From Bradyrhizobium sp. CSA207 (GTDB lineage: Bacteria; Pseudomonadota; Alphaproteobacteria; Rhizobiales; Xanthobacteraceae): 64,000 nucleotides of DNA. Position 1 is the stretch's first letter. The number at the start of each line of letters is the position of its first letter. Location: contig NZ_JAACFT010000002.1 in the NCBI RefSeq assembly GCF_029051685.1, forward strand, positions 62,001-126,000. Direction: 5' to 3'. Both the position numbers and the translations under genes were made by a program. The notes beneath the pieces are model-generated. The model was not told the DNA's origin and searched no databases. It saw only the letters and a list, made by a program, of their open reading frames with translations. Below, piece after piece: positions 43,162 through 54,106 of the stretch.

Positions 43162-46100
43162 TCAATGCACAGCCGAGGCCGAGCGCTTGGTTGCGACCGG
43201 CTTCGGTGCGGGCTTTGCGCTCGTCTGCGCTGCGCTGTCCCAGCCGCCGGCGGGCGCCGTCACATTGACGGCGTCGTCGGGCTGCGGCTCGGCGCTGAAG
43301 GTCTGGATCGCGAGCTTGGCGGCGGCGAGCGACTGCGGGTCGAGGCGCTTGGCGATGTCGTCGCGTTTGCCTGCCGCATCCGCGTCGCCTTGGGCTGCGG
43401 CGAGGGTGAACCATTTGTAGGACTCGGCGAGGTTTTGCTCCACGCCGATGCCGCGGGCGTAGAGGATGCCGAGGTTGAACTGGCTGTCGGCGACGCCGCG
43501 GTCGGCGGCCTTGCGGAACCACTGCGCCGCGCTCTTGTAGTTGGCGCCGCGTCCGCCACCGTCGGCATCGAGCACTGCGAGATTATGCATCGCCTTGGCG
43601 TTGCCGCGCTCTGCCGCCTGCGTGTAGTAGCGGCGCGCGATGTCGGCGTCCTTCTTCACGCCGAGGCCCTTTTCGTACAGCGTGCCGAGCCGGAAGGTTG
43701 CGGGCACCACGCCGGCCTGCGCCGCGCGGTCGTACCATTTGGCGGCTTCGTCGTAATTCGCAGGTGCGCCTTTGCCTTCGGCAAAGCGCACGCCGATCTC
43801 GTAGGCCGCGGCCGCATCGCCCTTCATCGCGGCGGCGCGCAGCACCGGGCCGCCGATGCCGTCAGGCAGCTTCTCGCCCGGCGGCACCTGGACCTGGCCG
43901 AGCTTCGCGCGGCTCGTGCCCGAAAGCGCGCCGGTGATATCGCTGGCCGCGGGCGCGGGTGGTGCCACTGCGGCAGGCGGCGGGATTTCGACCGAAGCCG
44001 TGCCACCGGGGCTGGCGGGAGCCGGCGCAGAATTGTTCTGGGATTGCCGGCCGATCGGCGTCGGCGAGGTCATCGATGGCGTGACCTGCTCCGGCGTGGC
44101 GGGCTTGTTCTCGACCGGCGGGGCCTGCGGCGCAGGCTCGCTGGAATTCTCCATCGCTTGCGGCGGCGGCGCACTGCCGCCTTCGAGGAGATTCATCGCC
44201 ATCTTGAAGGTGCCGAGCACGATCACGACCACGCTCGCGCCGACCAGCAGCGAGCGGATCTTCGAAGTAATGGTCGAGCCGCCGTCCTGGCCTTTGTCCT
44301 TGCGGCCGGCGCTCGCCGCCTTGGCGCCGCGGCCGGGCTTCTCGGGCTGCGCGGCTGCGGCTTGCGCAGCGCGGCGCGCGGCTGCGATGAAGCTCGACGA
44401 CGACACCGGCTCTTTCGGCGCGGCGGGGATTTCGCTGATGGCACTTTCGGACGCGGCGATGCGCTCCGACGGCGTGGCAACGCGTCCGCCCGGCCGTGTG
44501 CCCGGCTCGAGCGGATGATCCGGCGGCAACTCGGGCGCGATGGCTACGCGTGCGGGCGCCGTATGCGGCTCGAGGATCTCGCTGATCGCGCGCGGCGGAA
44601 CGGGCGGCGCCATCGGCATTGGCGGCGGTGCGGCCGCATGGAATTCGCGCGGCGCCGCCACGAAGGCGGCCTGCGCCGCTTGCGCGGCAGCGGGATTGGG
44701 CAGCTCGGGCTTGGGATCGTATTTCGGCTGCTGCTGTGGCGGCGGCCGCTGCTCGCGCGCCATCGGCGCGGGCTCGATCGGCACGGAGGGAGCGGCCGGC
44801 ATCGGTTGCGGCGCAGGGGCCGGCGGCGCGGTGCGCACCGCGCGCAGATCGCCCTCGATCATCGAGAGGCGATCGACGACGTGGCCGAGCGTGTTGTGCA
44901 CGGCCTCCAGCGAATCCTGGGTGCTCCGGTTGGTCTCGGCCTGATTGAAGCGGATGTCGGAGAGCTCGCGCTTGACGAGGTCGACCACGCCGGAATCGGC
45001 AGGCGGCGCCGAATTGCGGCTCTCGGCGAGAGCCGAATAGGTCGCCTGTTGTCGCTCAAGGTGCCGCAGGATGTCGTGCAGCCCGTCCTCGACGCGGCTC
45101 AGATTTCCGCCGCGCGGATCGGAGGCGGCTTCGATCCGCTCGAGCAGGTAGGAGACGCGCTGTTCGAGATGCGCAAATGTCGAGGCGGAGTCGCTGCCGA
45201 CCTGCATGCGGTCGAAACGGTCCGACAGCGCGCGGATGGCGCTTTCCAGATGTTCGGTGCTTTCGGACGGTGCCGGCCGCTCGCGCGTTTCCAGCGCGGC
45301 CGTCAGCGCCGCGATGCGCTGCTCCAGCACGGCAAAACTGTCGCTGGGGCCGGACGAGCGGGTGATCTGGTCGACCTTGGACGACAGCAGCTGCACGTCG
45401 TCGGAGAGCCGGGCCAGCGCCTCGTTGGAGGCGACGTTGGAGACGATGCCGCGCAGCGCCGAGATGGCGCCTTCGAGCTGCCGTACCGTGGAGGGATCGT
45501 CATTGGCGCGCAGGATCAAGTCGAGCTTGGCGCCGAGATTGCGGATCGCCTCGTCATAGCCTGTGAGCTGCTCGGCTGGCGTCAGCGTGCGCAGCACCTG
45601 CTTGATCTCGGACAGTGCGCGCTCGACGCCGGCCAGCGCCTGGCCGTCGGTGCCGGTGGAGCGGGTCTCGTCGATGCGACGGTGCAGCGAGCGGATCTCG
45701 TTCTCGATCGATTCGATCGCGCGGCGCGGCATCGCCTCGGTGATGGCGTGGCGGATGTCCGCGAGCTCGCTGCGGAAGGCGTTGATCGCCTGCTCGGAAT
45801 TGTCGGGGCGCTGCAGCGCCTCGATCTGGCTGGTGATCTTGAGCAGGTGCCGTTCGAGCGACGAGAAATCCGGTCCCGGCTGCGGTGGCGGCGGGGCGTA
45901 GGCGGATGCAGGCGGCGCCATCGGCGGCAAGGGCGTGGCCGTGGGTGCGATCGGTGGCGCGGCGCGCGGCGGCATCTGCCGCGGCGCAAAGCCTTCGAGC
46001 TCGCTCTGGCGCGCGGTGATCTCGGCGACCGCAACATCGAACGAAGCGGGGCTCAGCGGAGGCGAGTTGCGATAGACCTGCGCGGCCGTGCGCTCGACCG

Positions 46101-46557
46101 CATCGGCCTGGCGCTGGCGCGGTTCAACCGGGGCCTGCCGCGGCGGCGGAGCTTGTTGCGGCTTTGCGATTTGCGACAGCCGGGCGTCGAGCCGCGAGAT
46201 CGCGTCGTTGAGCTGGCGTGCCACGCCCTGCTCACGCGAGACCTCTTTTTCGCGCGAAGAGTCTTGTTCGCGCGAAGAGTCTTGGCGCGGCGCCGGTTTG
46301 GAAATCCGTTCGATCTGCTGGGTGATCGCGTCGAGCCGCTGATGGATGTCCGCGACTTCGCGGCTTTCCTGGCTCGGGACGTGGGCTGCTTGCGGACGCT
46401 GCTCGTAGGGCCCACGAAAGTTCGGCGGGGCAGCTTCGCCAAGCGTGGAGTTCAGCCAATCGTTGAGCGACATCCCGGCGCGACGCGCAGCAGCTTCGGC
46501 CCGCTCCCGGACGGATGGATCGATGCCGTCAACACTCCACGATACGCGCGAATTCAT
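43162..46557 (-). CDS. PodJ-like polarity/coiled-coil protein with Sel1 repeats
   Basis: This 1131-residue protein opens with SWSVDGIDPSVRERAEAAAR and GMSLNDWLNSTL, as in PodJ and related polar factors. A long part rich in Gln, Glu and Pro with coiled-coil heptads follows to about residue 750, and one membrane helix (SLLVGASVVVIVLGTFKMAM) lies near residue 775. After a Pro/Ala-rich linker come four or so Sel1 repeats at about 900-1070 (AAAYEIGVRFAEGKGAPANY, SQFNLGILYARGIGV). The layout fits a cytoplasmic scaffold, a single crossing and periplasmic Sel1 repeats, likely in cell polarity or cell-wall placement. ATG 46557. Confidence 0.85.
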   Translation of the reverse strand: MNSRVSWSVDGIDPSVRERAEAAARRAGMSLNDWLNSTLGEAAPPNFRGPYEQRPQAAHVPSQESREVADIHQRLDAITQQIERISKPAPRQDSSREQDSSREKEVSREQGVARQLNDAISRLDARLSQIAKPQQAPPPRQAPVEPRQRQADAVERTAAQVYRNSPPLSPASFDVAVAEITARQSELEGFAPRQMPPRAAPPIAPTATPLPPMAPPASAYAPPPPQPGPDFSSLERHLLKITSQIEALQRPDNSEQAINAFRSELADIRHAITEAMPRRAIESIENEIRSLHRRIDETRSTGTDGQALAGVERALSEIKQVLRTLTPAEQLTGYDEAIRNLGAKLDLILRANDDPSTVRQLEGAISALRGIVSNVASNEALARLSDDVQLLSSKVDQITRSSGPSDSFAVLEQRIAALTAALETRERPAPSESTEHLESAIRALSDRFDRMQVGSDSASTFAHLEQRVSYLLERIEAASDPRGGNLSRVEDGLHDILRHLERQQATYSALAESRNSAPPADSGVVDLVKRELSDIRFNQAETNRSTQDSLEAVHNTLGHVVDRLSMIEGDLRAVRTAPPAPAPQPMPAAPSVPIEPAPMAREQRPPPQQQPKYDPKPELPNPAAAQAAQAAFVAAPREFHAAAPPPMPMAPPVPPRAISEILEPHTAPARVAIAPELPPDHPLEPGTRPGGRVATPSERIAASESAISEIPAAPKEPVSSSSFIAAARRAAQAAAAQPEKPGRGAKAASAGRKDKGQDGGSTITSKIRSLLVGASVVVIVLGTFKMAMNLLEGGSAPPPQAMENSSEPAPQAPPVENKPATPEQVTPSMTSPTPIGRQSQNNSAPAPASPGGTASVEIPPPAAVAPPAPAASDITGALSGTSRAKLGQVQVPPGEKLPDGIGGPVLRAAAMKGDAAAAYEIGVRFAEGKGAPANYDEAAKWYDRAAQAGVVPATFRLGTLYEKGLGVKKDADIARRYYTQAAERGNAKAMHNLAVLDADGGGRGANYKSAAQWFRKAADRGVADSQFNLGILYARGIGVEQNLAESYKWFTLAAAQGDADAAGKRDDIAKRLDPQSLAAAKLAIQTFSAEPQPDDAVNVTAPAGGWDSAAQTSAKPAPKPVATKRSASAVH

Positions 46558-46748
46558 GACTCTGTCCGGTCCCGACTCCGGCGCCCCACCCGGCGCCTCC
46601 AGCCTCCCCACGCGTGCCGGTTGCAAGACAATCGAATTTGGCGCGGGTCGTCTGCCTCGAAAACCGACTTTTGTCTGTTACGGTAAATAACGGGTTAAGG
46701 AACGCGTTGACGGTGTCTTAAAGTTGGGCGGCGGGAACTCGGTGCCGG

Positions 46749-46849
46749 TGTCATGCCCCGCGAAGGCGGGGCATCCAGTACTCCGAGGCAGCGTGGCTAG
46801 AAGCGATCTGCCGCGGCGTACTGGATCGCCCGCCTGCGCGGGCGATGAC
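46749..46849. repeat. Palindromic repeat, family B (copy 4, variant)
   Basis: GTCATGCCCCGCGAAGGCGG with CATCCAGTAC at the left, GTACTGGATCGCCCGCC with GGGCGATGAC at the right. It lies in the gap 46558-46888 between the PodJ-like and PadR genes; the remaining bases show only the AT-rich region in front of the PodJ-like gene. Confidence 0.7.
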
Positions 46850-46888
46850 AGCGGAGGAAGAGGCGACTTCCGCGCCGGAGTTCGCGCC

Positions 46889-47479
46889 TTAGCCCTTCCC
46901 CTCGCGCTTGCCGTCCTCGAGCGGCACCACCGTGCCCGTGCCGCTCGTCGCCGACAGCGCCTCGAGCGCCTCCTCGCAGAAGTCGGCCACCATCTGCTCG
47001 TGCCGCGCGCCGAGGCGGAGCAGGAGCAAATTGCCGAGGTCGAGCACGCCCGACGCCGAGCCTTCCGGAAAGCGCTTCTTGAGGATGCGCTGGTAATTGT
47101 CGTGGCGGTCGCGGTGGTGCTCGAGCCGGGCCATCAGGTCGGTGCGCATGGGCTCGATGTCGATGCTGTCGAGCGCGTGTAGCCGTACCAGGAGGTCGTC
47201 CTTGATCGAGGGCGGCGTGCTCGGCCGCGCGGCCCAGTGCCGCAGCGCTGTTCGGCCCTCGGGAGTGAGCGTATAGATCAGTTTATTGGGTTTGCCTGAT
47301 TGCACGACTTCGCGCCCCTGGATGTAGCCCCGGTCGCGCAGCTTGGAGAGTTCGCGGTAGATCTGTTGGTGGTCGGCCTTCCAGAAAAAGCCGATCGAGG
47401 AGTCGAACGTCTTGGCGAGCTCATAGCCCGTCATCGGACGTTCGGTCAGGCATGCGAGGATCGCGTCGCCCAGCGCCAT
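46889..47479 (-). CDS. PadR-family repressor
   Basis: This 196-residue regulator has an N-terminal winged helix (GDAILACLTERPMTGYELAK, then ADHQQIYRELSKLRDRGYI) and a C-terminal helical dimer domain (residues about 90-175). It is divergent from the NTF2-like and fatty-acid genes, and two palindromes lie 44-80 bases before its start, so it probably represses itself and the downstream acyl-CoA operon. The ligand may be an acyl-CoA or aromatic acid; that is inference. Confidence 0.9.
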   Translation of the reverse strand: MALGDAILACLTERPMTGYELAKTFDSSIGFFWKADHQQIYRELSKLRDRGYIQGREVVQSGKPNKLIYTLTPEGRTALRHWAARPSTPPSIKDDLLVRLHALDSIDIEPMRTDLMARLEHHRDRHDNYQRILKKRFPEGSASGVLDLGNLLLLRLGARHEQMVADFCEEALEALSATSGTGTVVPLEDGKREGKG

Positions 47480-47522
47480 GGCACCGGCCTCTCTTCTTGG
47501 ATGTAACCAAACGGCTTGACTT

Positions 47523-47558
47523 TATGCGCATCGGCGCATATGCGTCAATGTGCATATG
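47523..47558. promoter_or_regulatory. Overlapping palindromes, candidate PadR operators
   Basis: TATGCGC-ATCG-GCGCATA at 47523-47540 is a perfect 7-bp-arm palindrome. CATATGC (47537-47543) and GCATATG (47552-47558) form a second one that overlaps it by 4 bases. They lie between the PadR gene and the NTF2-like gene, where a PadR dimer would be expected to bind. Confidence 0.55.
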
Positions 47559-47671
47559 AAGCGGCTTACAGGCGGGCCAAAGACCCGTCCCGAAAATCCA
47601 ACGAAATCAACCTTTTCGCTACTGTGCATGGGGTTGTTTTCGCGTTTTGGCCTTTAGGGAGGCATCTGACC

Positions 47672-48052
47672 ATGACCGGCCTCGACTCCTGGTACGGCTA
47701 CATGAAGTCTCATGACCACACCGCGCTCTGGGACCTGCTGCATCCCGATGCCGTCTTCGAAAGTCCCGTCGTGCACTCGCCGCAGCGCGGCCGCGACATC
47801 ACCTTCAAATACCTATCCAGCGCCGAGAAGGTGCTCGGCGGTCCCGGCTTCACCTATGTCGGGGAGTGGACAAGCGAGAGCGGCGCCGTGCTCGAATTCA
47901 AGACCATGATCGACGGTATCGAGATCAACGGCGTCGATATCATCACCTTCGACACCGACGGCCGTATCACGCATTTCAAGGTGATGGTGCGTCCGCTCAA
48001 GGCCATCAACATGCTGCATCGCCTGATGGCGGAGCAACTCGCCCAATCATGA
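47672..48052 (+). CDS. NTF2-like protein of the fatty-acid locus
   Basis: This 126-residue NTF2-fold protein begins MTGLDSWYGYMKSHDHTALW, with VFESPVVHSPQRGRD in the pocket region and IDGIEINGVDIITFDTDGRI as closing strands. It starts at ATG 47672 with AGGGAGG upstream. It is the first gene after the PadR operators and precedes acyl-CoA dehydrogenase by 121 bases, so it may act on, or bind, an acyl or aromatic intermediate. No specific reaction can be assigned. Confidence 0.83.
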   Translation: MTGLDSWYGYMKSHDHTALWDLLHPDAVFESPVVHSPQRGRDITFKYLSSAEKVLGGPGFTYVGEWTSESGAVLEFKTMIDGIEINGVDIITFDTDGRITHFKVMVRPLKAINMLHRLMAEQLAQS

Positions 48053-48173
48053 CACTGCCCGCGGTTGCAGAAGCAGCTAGGCCTCCAGGCAAGCGCTGCA
48101 TCGCAGGGACCGTTCAGAGAAATCCACCACTTCAAGGCCCAATTTACTTCGAGGCTCATGCCGGGAGAACGCC

Positions 48174-49964
48174 ATGCCGATCTATAAAGCCCCCGTCGAA
48201 GACATGAACTTCCTGCTCAACGACGTCTTCCAGATCGACCGCTACGACAATCTGCCCGGCTTCAGCGATGCCTCCAGCGACGTGCGCGAGGCGATCTTGG
48301 GCGAGGCCGCAAAGCTCGCTGAAGAGGTGCTCCAGCCGCTCAACCGTGTGGGCGATCTCGAAGGCTGCAAGCGTGCCGATGACGGCAGCGTCACCACGCC
48401 CAAAGGCTTCAAGGAGGCTTTCAAGCAGGTCGCCGAAGGCGGCTGGCTCGGCCTGTCGGCGCCGACCGAATTCGGCGGGCAGGGCCTGCCGGTGACGTTG
48501 AGCCAGGCGGTCAACGAATTCCAGATCTCCGCCAACATGGCGTTCTCGATGTATGGCGGCCTCACCATGGGCGCGACCGCGGCGCTGCTGGTACACGGCA
48601 CGCCCGAACAGAAGCAGACCTACGTGCCGAAGATGGTGGCCGGCGAATGGACCGGCACCATGAACCTGACCGAGCCGCATTGCGGCACCGATCTCGGCAT
48701 GCTCCGCACCAAGGCGGCGCGCCAGGCCGACGGCAGCTTCAAGATCACGGGCACCAAGATCTTCATCTCGGCCGGCGAGCATGATCTCGCGCCCAACATC
48801 ATCCACCTCGTGCTCGCCCGCATCGAGGGCGCGCCCGCCGGCATCAAGGGCGTCTCGCTGTTCGTGGTGCCGAAATTCCTGGTCAACGCCGACGGTTCGA
48901 TCGGCGCCCGCAATGGCGTGGTGTGCGGTTCGATCGAGCACAAGATGGGCATCCACGGCAATTCCACCTGCGTGATGAATTACGACGGCGCCACCGGCTG
49001 GCTGATCGGCGAAGAGAACAAGGGCATGCAGGGCATGTTCGTGATGATGAACGAGGCCCGCCTCGGCGTCGCCGTGCAGGGCCTCGCCCAGTCCGAAGTC
49101 GCCTATCAGAACGCGGTCGCCTATGCGCGCGAGCGCATCCAGGGCCGTTCGCTCACCGGCACCAAGGCGCCGGACAAGCAGGCCGACCCGATCATCGTGC
49201 ATCCCGACGTGCGCCGTACGCTGCTTTCGATCCGTTCCTTCAACGAGGCGGCGCGCGCCTTCGTGATGTGGACCGCACTGAAGAGCGATGTCGCCCACCG
49301 CTCCGAGGATCCCAAGGACCGTCAGGCTGCCGACGATCACATGGGCCTGATGACGCCGGTGCTGAAAGGCTTCCTCACCGATTACGGCTTTGCCAACGCG
49401 GTGCAGGCGCAGCAGATGTATGGCGGCCACGGCTACATCGCCGAGCAGGGCATGGAGCAGTTCGTGCGCGATGCCCGCATCGCCATGATCTATGAAGGCG
49501 CCAACGGCATCCAGGCGCTCGACCTCGTCGGCCGCAAGCTGCCGCGCGACGGTGGCCGCGCCATCATGGCGTTCTTCGGCGAGGTCATGGGCTTTGCCAA
49601 GGAGAACGGCGGCGACGAGGCGATGAAGCCTTTCGTTGCCCCGCTCTCGACTGCGCTCGGCCATCTCCAGCAGGCCACCACCTGGCTGATGCAGAACGCG
49701 ATGGCGAAGCCGGACAACGCCGGCGCCGCCGCAACCGATTACCTGCATCTGTTCGGTTTCGTCACGCTCGGCTACATGTGGGCGCGCATGGCGAAGGTCA
49801 CCCAGGTTAAGATTGCCGAAAGCGGCGCCACGCCCTATCTATCGACAAAACTCGTCACCGGTCGCTTCTTCATGGAGCGGATGCTGCCGGAGACCGCGGC
49901 CAATCTCGCGCGCATCCAGGCCGGATGCGCCACCATCATGGAACTGCCGGCGGAAGCGTTCTGA
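48174..49964 (+). CDS. Acyl-CoA dehydrogenase
   Basis: This 596-residue FAD enzyme catalyses alpha,beta-desaturation of an acyl-CoA. It is of the longer type with an extra C-terminal domain (as in DmdC and related enzymes). Flavin and substrate motifs are [15 protein letters not shown] and FISAGEHDL; the catalytic-base region is [18 protein letters not shown], whose Glu is the candidate base. It starts at ATG 48174 and is followed after 63 bases by the thiolase. Together with the two next genes it gives a complete beta-oxidation cycle. Confidence 0.93.
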   Translation: MPIYKAPVEDMNFLLNDVFQIDRYDNLPGFSDASSDVREAILGEAAKLAEEVLQPLNRVGDLEGCKRADDGSVTTPKGFKEAFKQVAEGGWLGLSAPTEFGGQGLPVTLSQAVNEFQISANMAFSMYGGLTMGATAALLVHGTPEQKQTYVPKMVAGEWTGTMNLTEPHCGTDLGMLRTKAARQADGSFKITGTKIFISAGEHDLAPNIIHLVLARIEGAPAGIKGVSLFVVPKFLVNADGSIGARNGVVCGSIEHKMGIHGNSTCVMNYDGATGWLIGEENKGMQGMFVMMNEARLGVAVQGLAQSEVAYQNAVAYARERIQGRSLTGTKAPDKQADPIIVHPDVRRTLLSIRSFNEAARAFVMWTALKSDVAHRSEDPKDRQAADDHMGLMTPVLKGFLTDYGFANAVQAQQMYGGHGYIAEQGMEQFVRDARIAMIYEGANGIQALDLVGRKLPRDGGRAIMAFFGEVMGFAKENGGDEAMKPFVAPLSTALGHLQQATTWLMQNAMAKPDNAGAAATDYLHLFGFVTLGYMWARMAKVTQVKIAESGATPYLSTKLVTGRFFMERMLPETAANLARIQAGCATIMELPAEAF

Positions 49965-50027
49965 AGCTGCTCCCGCCGCGACCTGTCCACTCTCAGATCA
50001 AGATCATCATCACATCAGGAGGGCGCC

Positions 50028-51236
<1,209 letters not shown>

Positions 51237-51239
51237 CTG

Positions 51240-51347
51240 CGTAGGGTGGGTTAGCTGAGCGGCTGCGCGAAGCGCAGTGCGCTCGGCGTAACCCACCACT
51301 TCTTTCGCCGTGGAATGGTGGGTTACGCCTTCGGCTAACCCACCCTA
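51240..51347. repeat. Palindromic repeat, family F (copy 2)
   Basis: GTAGGGTGGGTTAGC, GCGTAACCCACC, GGTGGGTTACGCC and GCTAACCCACCCTA in inverted order, matching copy 1 at 38188. It lies inside what otherwise looks like one operon, between thiolase and the FadB-type gene, so it may process or attenuate the message. Confidence 0.8.
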
Positions 51348-51404
51348 TGGGATCACAGTCAACCGCCGCGCCTGAGATCGGCTGCCGGCACCAAGGAGCA
51401 CCAC

Positions 51405-53621
51405 ATGGCTTACAAGAACTTCAAGGTTGAGACCGACGCCGACGGCATCGCGCTCGTCACCTGGGACATCCCGGGCCGTTCGATGAACGTGCTCGACGAG
51501 ACCTCGACCAGCGAGCTCGATGCGATCGTCAAGGCGACCACGGCTGACGCTGCGGTCAAGGGCGTCGTCATCACCTCCGCCAAGGACGCCTTCTGCGCCG
51601 GTGCCGATCTGTCGATGCTCGAGGGCATGAACCAGGCTTATGCGAAGGTCTTCAAGGAGCAGGGCGAGACCGCGGCGAACCAGATGCTGTTCGAGCAAAG
51701 CCGCCGCTTCTCGCAGGTGCTGCGCTCGATCGAGACCTCCGGCAAGCCGTGGGCTGCCGCAATCAACGGTCTCGCGCTCGGCGGCGGTTTCGAGATCACC
51801 CTGTGCTGCCACTATCGGGTGGCGGCCGAAAATCCCAAGACGCGCCTCGGCCTGCCCGAGGTCAAGGTCGGGCTGTTCCCGGGCGCGGGTGGCACGCAGC
51901 GCGTGCCGCGTCTGGTGCCGCCGCAGGACGCCATGACGATCCTGCTGAAGGGCGACCCGGTGACGGTCGAGAAGGCCAAGGCACTGAACCTCATTCACGC
52001 TGTTGTTCCCGCCGCCGACCTCGTCAAGGCGGCGAAGGACTGGATCAAGGGCGGCGGCAAGGCCGTCGCACCCTGGGACGAGAAGGGTTTCAAGCTCCCC
52101 GGCGGTCCGGTGTTCTCCAAGGCCGGCATGATGATGTTCCCTGCCGGCAACGCGATCTATCGCCGTGAGACCTACGACAACTATCCGGCCGCGCGCGCGA
52201 TCATGAGCTGCGTCTATGAAGGGCTCCAGCTGCCGATCGACGCCGCGCTCCGGGTGGAGTCGCGCTACTTCACCTCGGTGCTGCGCTCGAAGGAAGCGGC
52301 TGCGATGATCCGCAGCCTGTTCCTGTCGATGCAGGAGCTGAACAAGGGTGCGCGCCGTCCGAAGGATGTGCCGCCGACCAAGGTGAAGAAAATCGCCGTG
52401 ATCGGCGCCGGCTTCATGGGCGCGAGCGTCGGCTACGTCTCGGCCCGTGCCGGTCTCGACGTCGTCCTGATCGACCGCGACCAGGAGAGCGCCGACAAAG
52501 GCAAGGCACATGCGCAAAAGGTGATCGAGGAGCAGATCAAGAAGGGCCGCGCCAAGCCCGCTGACGCCGAAGCGCTGCTCGCGCGCATCACGCCGACTGC
52601 GGACTATGCCGCGCTCAGAGACGTCGACCTCGTCATCGAGGCGGTGTTCGAGGATCGCAATGTTAAGGCGGAGACCTTTGCCAAGGCGCAGGAATACCTG
52701 AAGCCCGACGTGGTGTTCGCGTCGAACACGTCGACGCTGCCGATCACGTCACTTGCGGAAGCCTTCAAGGACCAGGGCAAGTTCGTCGGCATCCACTTCT
52801 TCTCACCGGTCGAGAAGATGATGCTGGTCGAGATCATTTTGGGCAAGAATACCGGCGATCTCGCGCTCGCGACCGCACTCGACTACGTCCGGCAGATCGG
52901 CAAGACGCCGATCGTCGTCAACGACTCTCGCGGCTTCTTCGCCAACCGCTGCGTCGGCCGCTACGTCGCCGAAGGCAACGAGATGTTCTTGGAAGGCGTC
53001 CCGCCGGCGATGATCGAGAACTGCGCCAAGATGGCCGGCATGCCGGTCGGCCCACTCTCGCTGTCGGATGAGGTCGCGCTCGATCTCGGCCTCAAGATCA
53101 TGAAGGCGACCGAGGCCGATCTCGGCCCCAACGCCATCAATCCCGATCAGAAAAAGCTGATGGTGGAGATGGTCGAGAAGCAGGGCCGACTTGGCCGGAA
53201 GAACAGCAAGGGCTTCTACGACTATCCCGAGAAGGGCAAGGGCCAGAAGAGCCTGTGGCCGGGACTATCGGCGCTGCAGCCGAAGCAGCTCGATCCTGAT
53301 ACGCTCGACGTCGAGGAGCTGAAGCAGCGCTTCCTGGTGGTGCAGGCGGTGGAAGCCGCGCGCACGGTGGAGGACCACGTCATCGTCGACCCGCGCGAAG
53401 CGGACGTCGGCTCGATCCTCGGCTTCGGGTTTGCGCCGTTCACCGGCGGCACGCTGTCCTATATCGACTTCATGGGACCTAAGAAGTTCGTCGAGCTCTG
53501 CCATAAGCTCGAGGCGAAGTTCGGCTCGCGCTTCACCCCGCCAAAGTTGCTGGAAGAGATGGCGGCGAAGGGAGAAACCTTCTACGGCCGCTTCGCGCCG
53601 AAGAAGGCCGCTGCTGCCTGA
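51405..53621 (+). CDS. FadB-type enoyl-CoA hydratase/3-hydroxyacyl-CoA dehydrogenase
   Basis: This 738-residue bifunctional protein has an N-terminal crotonase domain with SAKDAFCAGADLSML and the oxyanion loop INGLALGGGFEIT. Next comes the dehydrogenase with the NAD fold KIAVIGAGFMGASVGYVSA, SNTSTLPITSL and VGIHFFSPVEKMMLVEI, whose His is catalytic. Then comes the C-terminal helical domain. It hydrates enoyl-CoA and oxidises the product. ATG 51405 starts 57 bases after the family F repeat. A perfect hairpin terminator follows at 53642-53666. Confidence 0.95.
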   Translation: MAYKNFKVETDADGIALVTWDIPGRSMNVLDETSTSELDAIVKATTADAAVKGVVITSAKDAFCAGADLSMLEGMNQAYAKVFKEQGETAANQMLFEQSRRFSQVLRSIETSGKPWAAAINGLALGGGFEITLCCHYRVAAENPKTRLGLPEVKVGLFPGAGGTQRVPRLVPPQDAMTILLKGDPVTVEKAKALNLIHAVVPAADLVKAAKDWIKGGGKAVAPWDEKGFKLPGGPVFSKAGMMMFPAGNAIYRRETYDNYPAARAIMSCVYEGLQLPIDAALRVESRYFTSVLRSKEAAAMIRSLFLSMQELNKGARRPKDVPPTKVKKIAVIGAGFMGASVGYVSARAGLDVVLIDRDQESADKGKAHAQKVIEEQIKKGRAKPADAEALLARITPTADYAALRDVDLVIEAVFEDRNVKAETFAKAQEYLKPDVVFASNTSTLPITSLAEAFKDQGKFVGIHFFSPVEKMMLVEIILGKNTGDLALATALDYVRQIGKTPIVVNDSRGFFANRCVGRYVAEGNEMFLEGVPPAMIENCAKMAGMPVGPLSLSDEVALDLGLKIMKATEADLGPNAINPDQKKLMVEMVEKQGRLGRKNSKGFYDYPEKGKGQKSLWPGLSALQPKQLDPDTLDVEELKQRFLVVQAVEAARTVEDHVIVDPREADVGSILGFGFAPFTGGTLSYIDFMGPKKFVELCHKLEAKFGSRFTPPKLLEEMAAKGETFYGRFAPKKAAAA

Positions 53622-53641
53622 TCGTTTGAGATCGTCTAGCG

Positions 53642-53666
53642 AAGGCCGGATCACCGATCCGGCCTT
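53642..53666 (+). terminator. Intrinsic terminator of the fatty-acid operon
   Basis: AAGGCCGGATC (53642-53652), loop ACC, and its exact complement GATCCGGCCTT (53656-53666) followed by TT. It ends the FadB-type gene. The stop codon of the truncated GST gene on the other strand (53651-53653) lies inside it. Confidence 0.85.
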
Positions 53667-54059
53667 TTCGCGTCGCGAGGCGACAGTCGCTTTACGAGGC
53701 CTGCGCCAGCCTTTCCCTTTTCGAATAGCCGACCAACGCTCTTGTGCACCTCCGAGGTTAGGAAGTTCAGCCACTCCAGCAACTTGTAGCGCTCGGAACT
53801 GTCGCGGGGAGGGGTCAGCGCCGTGGCCGGGGCCTGGTCCGCGATCATCTGGACAATGACCGGCCCTTCGGTCACGATCTCGCCGCTATCGAGGCCCAGC
53901 GCAGGGACTTGGCCCTTGGGGTTCAGCTGCAGGTAATCCTCACCATTTTCAAGCTTCTTGGCCCGGATATCGACCTTGACCAGCTCATAGGGCAGCCCGG
54001 CTTCCAAGAGTGCGATGTGGGGGGACAGGGAGCAGGCGCCGGGCGTAATAGAGCTTCAT
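53651..54059 (-). pseudogene. Decayed glutathione S-transferase
   Basis: ATG 54059 begins MKLYYA as in bacterial GSTs. About four codons later the correct frame is lost: the bases between GCC and GCCTGCTCC number four where six would keep APGACSLSPH in frame. After the shift the GST N-terminal domain resumes cleanly (LEAGLPYELVKVDIRAKK, PKGQVPALGLDSGEIVTE, GPVIVQMIAD). It then breaks off at about residue 125, with the C-terminal helical domain missing and the stop inside the fadB-side terminator. It is divergent from a MarR-type gene. Confidence 0.75.
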
Positions 54060-54106
54060 GGAATTTCCTCCTCTTGACGCTTGGTTCGGGCGAAAGAACG
54101 ACTACA

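Noticed and set aside
42934..46686. 1250-codon open frame on the plus strand opposite the PodJ-like gene
   Set aside because: The product is Arg/Gly-rich without domains, while the minus strand encodes Sel1 repeats, a membrane helix and a family N-terminus.
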